From DASYKT01 sp963766895 (GTDB lineage: Bacteria; Acidobacteriota; Blastocatellia; Pyrinomonadales; Pyrinomonadaceae), in NCBI GenBank assembly GCA_963766895.1, contig CAVYCB010000009.1, forward strand, positions 416,241-480,240: DNA of 64,000 nucleotides, given 5' to 3'. The first letter of the stretch is position 1. Each line of letters begins with the position of its first letter. Under the pieces are notes generated by a model. That model made no database searches, was not told the DNA's origin, and saw only the letters and a list, made by a program, of their open reading frames with translations. Both the position numbers and the translations under genes were made by a program. Shown piece by piece: positions 61,261-64,000 of the stretch.

Positions 61261-61599
61261 TTATTTCACCGTCGGTGTCGTTGGCGGATTATGATCGCGG
61301 TAATCCAGGAAGTCGTACCCGACGTTGGCGGCGAGAAGCATCCACATGATTATCGTCCCCAGCGGCGTGATAAATTCGATGTCGTGGATTCCCTTATCCC
61401 GCCCCATATAAAAGCTGATCGCGCCGAACACCAGGTAGAACATGATCACAAAACAGACGGATATAAGCGTCGGCAAAACGATCTCTTCTCCACCGACATT
61501 GTTATAGGTAAAGGAAAAAAAATCCGGCTGTAACTCCAGCCGCCAGGATAGATAAAATTGCGATGGCCGAAGAATATGCCGGGGCCGCTTTACCGGCAC
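61261..61599 (-). CDS. Small membrane protein, C-terminal part (frameshifted)
   Basis: Membrane protein: helices FVIMFYLVFGAISFYMG and PLGTIIMWMLLAANVGYDFL, with tail HNPPTTPTVK. The frame continues from the gene at 61502-61816 after a one-base slip in a run of eight T (minus strand, 61511-61518): VTAGFF is followed by FTYNNVGGEEIV. So the real gene is 61261-61816, about 185 codons, four membrane helices. The ATG at 61599 is not real. No family name is claimed. Confidence 0.6.
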   Translation of the reverse strand: MPVKRPRHILRPSQFYLSWRLELQPDFFSFTYNNVGGEEIVLPTLISVCFVIMFYLVFGAISFYMGRDKGIHDIEFITPLGTIIMWMLLAANVGYDFLDYRDHNPPTTPTVK

Positions 61600-61816
61600 T
61601 TGCTACATATGGCGTATCCGATATCAACAGGAAGAAACCCAGCGCGGCCAGCACCGTCCCGAACATCGCCAGCGCTGCACACAGGTAGTACTTCCATTTG
61701 GATGATGCTTTTTCAAATTGTATTTTTCTGCCGTCTTTCCTAAATAAAAACGCCCGCGCAACAATAGCCGCAACTCCGAAAAAACATCCTACTAATACCA
61801 GAGCAAAACCACCCAT
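61502..61816 (-). CDS. Small membrane protein, N-terminal part
   Basis: Starts MGGFALVLVGCFFGVAAIVA, with GGAGGTGAAAG before ATG 61816. Basic loop FRKDGRKIQFEKASSKWKYY, then two helices (CAALAMFGTVLAALGFFLLI and SAIAILSILAAGVTAGFFF). The frame ends after the T-run; see the C-terminal part. Role unknown; no operon partner. Confidence 0.65.
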   Translation of the reverse strand: MGGFALVLVGCFFGVAAIVARAFLFRKDGRKIQFEKASSKWKYYLCAALAMFGTVLAALGFFLLISDTPYVASAGKAAPAYSSAIAILSILAAGVTAGFFFLYL

Positions 61817-62181
61817 CTTTCACCTCCAAAAAATTCATATCCTTATCCACGCATTAAAATCTCGTCTTTTAATGCGGCAAAAGTGACCTGTGATATGAAG
61901 CTTAAGAACCAGGGAGTTCGTGGCTTCGCGGGAACGTGGGTAAAACTGTATTTAATTTATTTCTTAACCCAAACGATTGTCAATAAATTTAGTGGCTTTG
62001 GGATAAGTAAGGATATCTTGAAAAATAATTCGGCTATCAGTTAACGGCTGTCAGCTAACAGCTTTTAATGATCACTAAAACGAAGTCTTCAGAATATAAA
62101 AAGCCCCCGTCAAAAACCGTGGTCACTCTAAATTGCAAACGCTTCCGCGTTAAGTGCGGGCAGGAGCGCAAAGCTCCATAC
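61817..62181. other. Intergenic region, little content
   Basis: 365 bp. A TCAGTTAACGGCTGTCAGCTAACAGC palindrome region at 62037-62064 (family F-like), and an imperfect TTCCGCGTTAAGTGCGGGCA near 62150. Otherwise only AT-rich sequence is seen, presumably the promoter for the membrane-protein gene. Confidence 0.4.
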
Positions 62182-62583
62182 TTAACTTATTTGCTGCATC
62201 AATCCGGCAAAATCGACCTGGCACCAGTGCTCCGCCAGTTGGCCGTTTTTGACGGTCAAAATATCGATCACGTCGATATGGATCGGGCGGCCGGTCGGCG
62301 CCGCTCCAAAAAATTCGCCGGTGTGCTCGCCAAAAAAGCTTTTGCGCGTGACCACTTTATTGCCTTCCGCCACCTGGTCGTACACTTCCGCCCGGAAGCC
62401 TGAGAAAGCGCCGCGCAGCATCTTGAACAAATTTTTCACGCCCTCTTTATCCGGCGTCAGGCCGGGCAGCGCGGAGTGGTCGACAAAATCATCGGCCAGC
62501 AATTCATCCGCTACTTCTTCGCGGGCATCGGTCTGGTATTCGCTGATAAAACGGCTGACTATATCTTTATTTTCAGTTGACAT
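62182..62583 (-). CDS. SnoaL-like ester-cyclase-type protein
   Basis: 133 aa cone-shaped alpha+beta barrel protein of the SnoaL/NTF2-like group: NKDIVSRFISEYQTD, LLADDFVDHSALPG, AFSGFRAEVYDQVAEGNKVV, then TGRPIHIDVIDILTVKNGQL and AEHWCQVD. Start ATG 62583 with GGGGAG ten bases upstream; the frame reaches 62655 but the first residues there are not conserved. Family members act on polyketides or are orphan; role unknown. Confidence 0.78.
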   Translation of the reverse strand: MSTENKDIVSRFISEYQTDAREEVADELLADDFVDHSALPGLTPDKEGVKNLFKMLRGAFSGFRAEVYDQVAEGNKVVTRKSFFGEHTGEFFGAAPTGRPIHIDVIDILTVKNGQLAEHWCQVDFAGLMQQIS

Positions 62584-62710
62584 CAGATCTCTCCCCAAAA
62601 TTGGACTCGCGCAGAAATTCGTTCGGCAAACTAAAATGGTTTCAAAAATCTTCATTTGACATAAGGCCGCATGAAAGTTAAGTTTTGAAAAACCCCCTTA
62701 AGGAGTACCT

Positions 62711-63157
62711 ATGAGCAAAGCTAAATCTGCAGATCTGTTAATGAAACTTTACGACCTCCGCCGCGAAGCCACCATGCGCGAGGCCCGCAACTGGTTCATC
62801 ACCTTTTTTCCCGAATCCGCCCAGGATGTGTTGGGTGCTATGGTGCATCCTGATACCAGCGCCTACTTCCGTATGGTGTTTAGCTATTGGGATATGGCCG
62901 CGTCCTTCGTCAATCATGGCGCGATCGACGACGAAATGTTCAATGAAGCCAGCGGTGAGGGCGTCGTCGTTTTCGCAAAGATCGAACCGTTTATCGAAGA
63001 GATCCGCACGATCACAAACAACCAAAACTTTGGCGGGCGTCTCGAAGCCTGGGTTTCGCGCATGCCGGACTATAAAGCGCTATGCGAACAGCGCCGCACC
63101 ATGCTGAAGAATATGATGGCCGCCCGCGAAGAAATGATGAAAGCGGCGAACGCCTAG
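62711..63157 (+). CDS. Cytosolic helical protein of unknown function
   Basis: 148 aa; ATG 62711 with AAGGAGTACC upstream. Mostly helical, acidic and methionine-rich at the end (MLKNMMAAREEMMKAANA); conserved-looking segment MREARNWFITFFPESAQDVL. No signal peptide and no family recognised. Divergent from the SnoaL-like gene with 127 bp between starts. Confidence 0.66.
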   Translation: MSKAKSADLLMKLYDLRREATMREARNWFITFFPESAQDVLGAMVHPDTSAYFRMVFSYWDMAASFVNHGAIDDEMFNEASGEGVVVFAKIEPFIEEIRTITNNQNFGGRLEAWVSRMPDYKALCEQRRTMLKNMMAAREEMMKAANA

Positions 63158-63162
63158 TTATT

Positions 63163-63236
63163 AATGAATAATGGTGAATGGTTAATGCCGAAGATGATCT
63201 ATATTAATCACTGACCATTCACCGTTATTCATTTCT
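63163..63236. repeat. AT-rich inverted repeat, family F-like
   Basis: TAATGAATAATGGTGAATGG and TGACCATTCACCGTTATTCA pair almost fully, separated by TTAATGCCGAAGATG... It ends two bases before the ATG of engB, so it occupies the ribosome-binding-site position of that gene. Confidence 0.7.
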
Positions 63237-63237
63237 T

Positions 63238-63805
63238 ATGAAAATTTCCTCAGCTAAATTCGTAAAAAGCGCTTTTGAAGAGAGTCGACTGGGTAGAAGA
63301 CAACAAACCGGAGATTTCTTTTCTCGGTCGTTCGAACGTTGGAAGTCAGCTTGCTCAATTCCCTTTTGAAGGTAAAAGGCCTGGCGGGCACGTCAAATAC
63401 TCCCGGCAAAGCAAGTATAAATTTTTTTCTGATCAACAAAGCGTTTTATTTCGCCGATCTGCCCGGTTACGGTTACGCCAGGGTTTCCAAGACAATGCGC
63501 AAGGATTGGGGCAAGATGGCCGAGGAATATCTTGCCTTGCGGCCCCAACTTGTGTTATCAATACAATTAGTAGACTCGCGGCATCCTCCTACGGAACTGA
63601 CCTGCAATTGCAGGAATGGCTCGTTTTTCATCAAAGGCCGCGGCTCGTGATCGCCACGAAATCGGACAAACTATCCCGCAATGAGTTGCATAAGAATTTG
63701 CAAGTCATTCGGAAAGAGATGCCATTAAGCAAAGTGATCGCTTATTATTCTCCGAAAGGGCAAGGCCGAGACGAGATTTGGCACGAAATCGAGAAAAATT
63801 ATTAA
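63238..63805 (+). pseudogene. engB: EngB/YsxC-type ribosome-assembly GTPase, several frameshifts
   Basis: Essential GTPase in 50S assembly. ATG 63238 (MKISSAKFVKSAFEE), stop 63803-63805, about 189 codons, the usual length. Motif blocks in two or more frames: EISFLGRSNVG and then S-LLNSLLKVKGLAGTS (G1/G2), NFFLINKAFYFADLPGYGYA (G3, D-L-P-G), LVDSRHPPT, and VIATKSDKLSRNE (G4, T-K-x-D) and AYYSPKGQGRDEIW. At least four single-base shifts, yet all G motifs are kept. Since the gene is normally essential, sequencing errors are the likelier cause. Confidence 0.8.
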
Positions 63806-64000
63806 AAAGTAAAGATTTGGGGTTGATTTCTCGGACAACTTTGAGAGATAATTCACTATCTCATTAGAACTCAGGGGTAAAAAGCTCTAGGGTTTAGTTC
63901 GGAAACGCCTTGGCTGTATTTCCGACTTGTTTCTCCGTGACAACTTATGACTCACAAGGCACGGTAACTGAACGAAGAAAATATTACATAAAAAAAAAAA
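63806..64000. other. Non-coding end of the window, ending in a run of A
   Basis: 195 bp with no gene seen. The last 11 or more bases are A, so the true length of the run is hidden by the window edge; a contig end or a homopolymer is possible. Confidence 0.4.

Noticed and set aside
61022..61294. 90-codon ORF between the exported-protein and membrane-protein genes
   Set aside because: Serine-rich product without ribosome site; it overlaps two GTTCCATTTTCAC hairpins and is more likely non-coding.

Overview
The window looks like chromosome of an acidobacterium, most likely of the Blastocatellia/Pyrinomonadaceae type. This is inferred from gene content: an Oar-like TonB-dependent receptor with an N-terminal carboxypeptidase-regulatory domain, an OmpR-type winged-helix/membrane/TolB-like/TPR regulator, VIT-VWA and BNR-propeller exported proteins, a PKD/OmpA-like outer-membrane protein, and many distinct palindromic repeats between genes. 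No rRNA, tRNA or CRISPR array was found. Most genes are ordinary housekeeping or envelope genes.

Layout. 1-9201: CorA magnesium channel, DoxX-like membrane protein, ABC exporter pair plus CYTH phosphatase, coaE and folD, and a TPR/SLT lytic transglycosylase split by a frameshift. 9202-11700: a 2300-bp IS1595-type transposon (9357-11656) with 25-bp inverted ends and a perfect 8-bp target duplication. It carries a DUF3800-like gene, a small lysine-rich ORF and a frameshifted ISXO2-type transposase, and it sits in the centre of a host palindrome. 11846-26309: BNR propeller, PKD/OmpA-like porin-type protein, heavily frameshifted glutamate dehydrogenase, TPR protein, VIT/VWA protein and glnE. 26612-35599: RluA pseudouridine synthase, four proteins of unknown or poorly known role, an SGNH hydrolase followed by the relic of a paralogue's tail, and the winged-helix/TolB/TPR regulator. 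35727-49877: DUF4870, hicA-hicB-pyrC, TonB receptor, a DUF4412-like protein, then the pyrimidine cluster pyrB / exported CxCC protein / pyrR on the minus strand, divergent from pyrD-pyrF-DUF3108 on the plus strand. 49990-55780: radical SAM enzyme, second hicB-hicA pair, GT28/MGDG-synthase-like glycosyltransferase, two paralogous secreted ten-cysteine peptides, an SDR, a ferritin-like protein and a 92-aa unknown. The last two share a Fur-like palindrome. 56271-64000: lon, a frameshifted exported protein, a frameshifted membrane protein, a SnoaL-like protein, an unknown 148-aa protein and a frameshifted engB.

How the genes work together. Five of the de novo pyrimidine genes are present (pyrB, pyrC, pyrD, pyrF and the regulator pyrR); carAB and pyrE are not seen. 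pyrF is translationally coupled to an exported DUF3108 protein, and pyrR is followed after 8 bp by an exported cysteine protein. Envelope biogenesis is a recurring theme.

Two window-wide patterns matter. First, intergenic spaces hold at least eight families of inverted repeats; some supply stop codons to neighbouring genes and one is the transposon target. Second, about a dozen genes are broken by single-base frameshifts with the protein sequence otherwise conserved, often at homopolymers. These are more likely consensus errors than pseudogenes and should be checked against reads before biological meaning is read into them.
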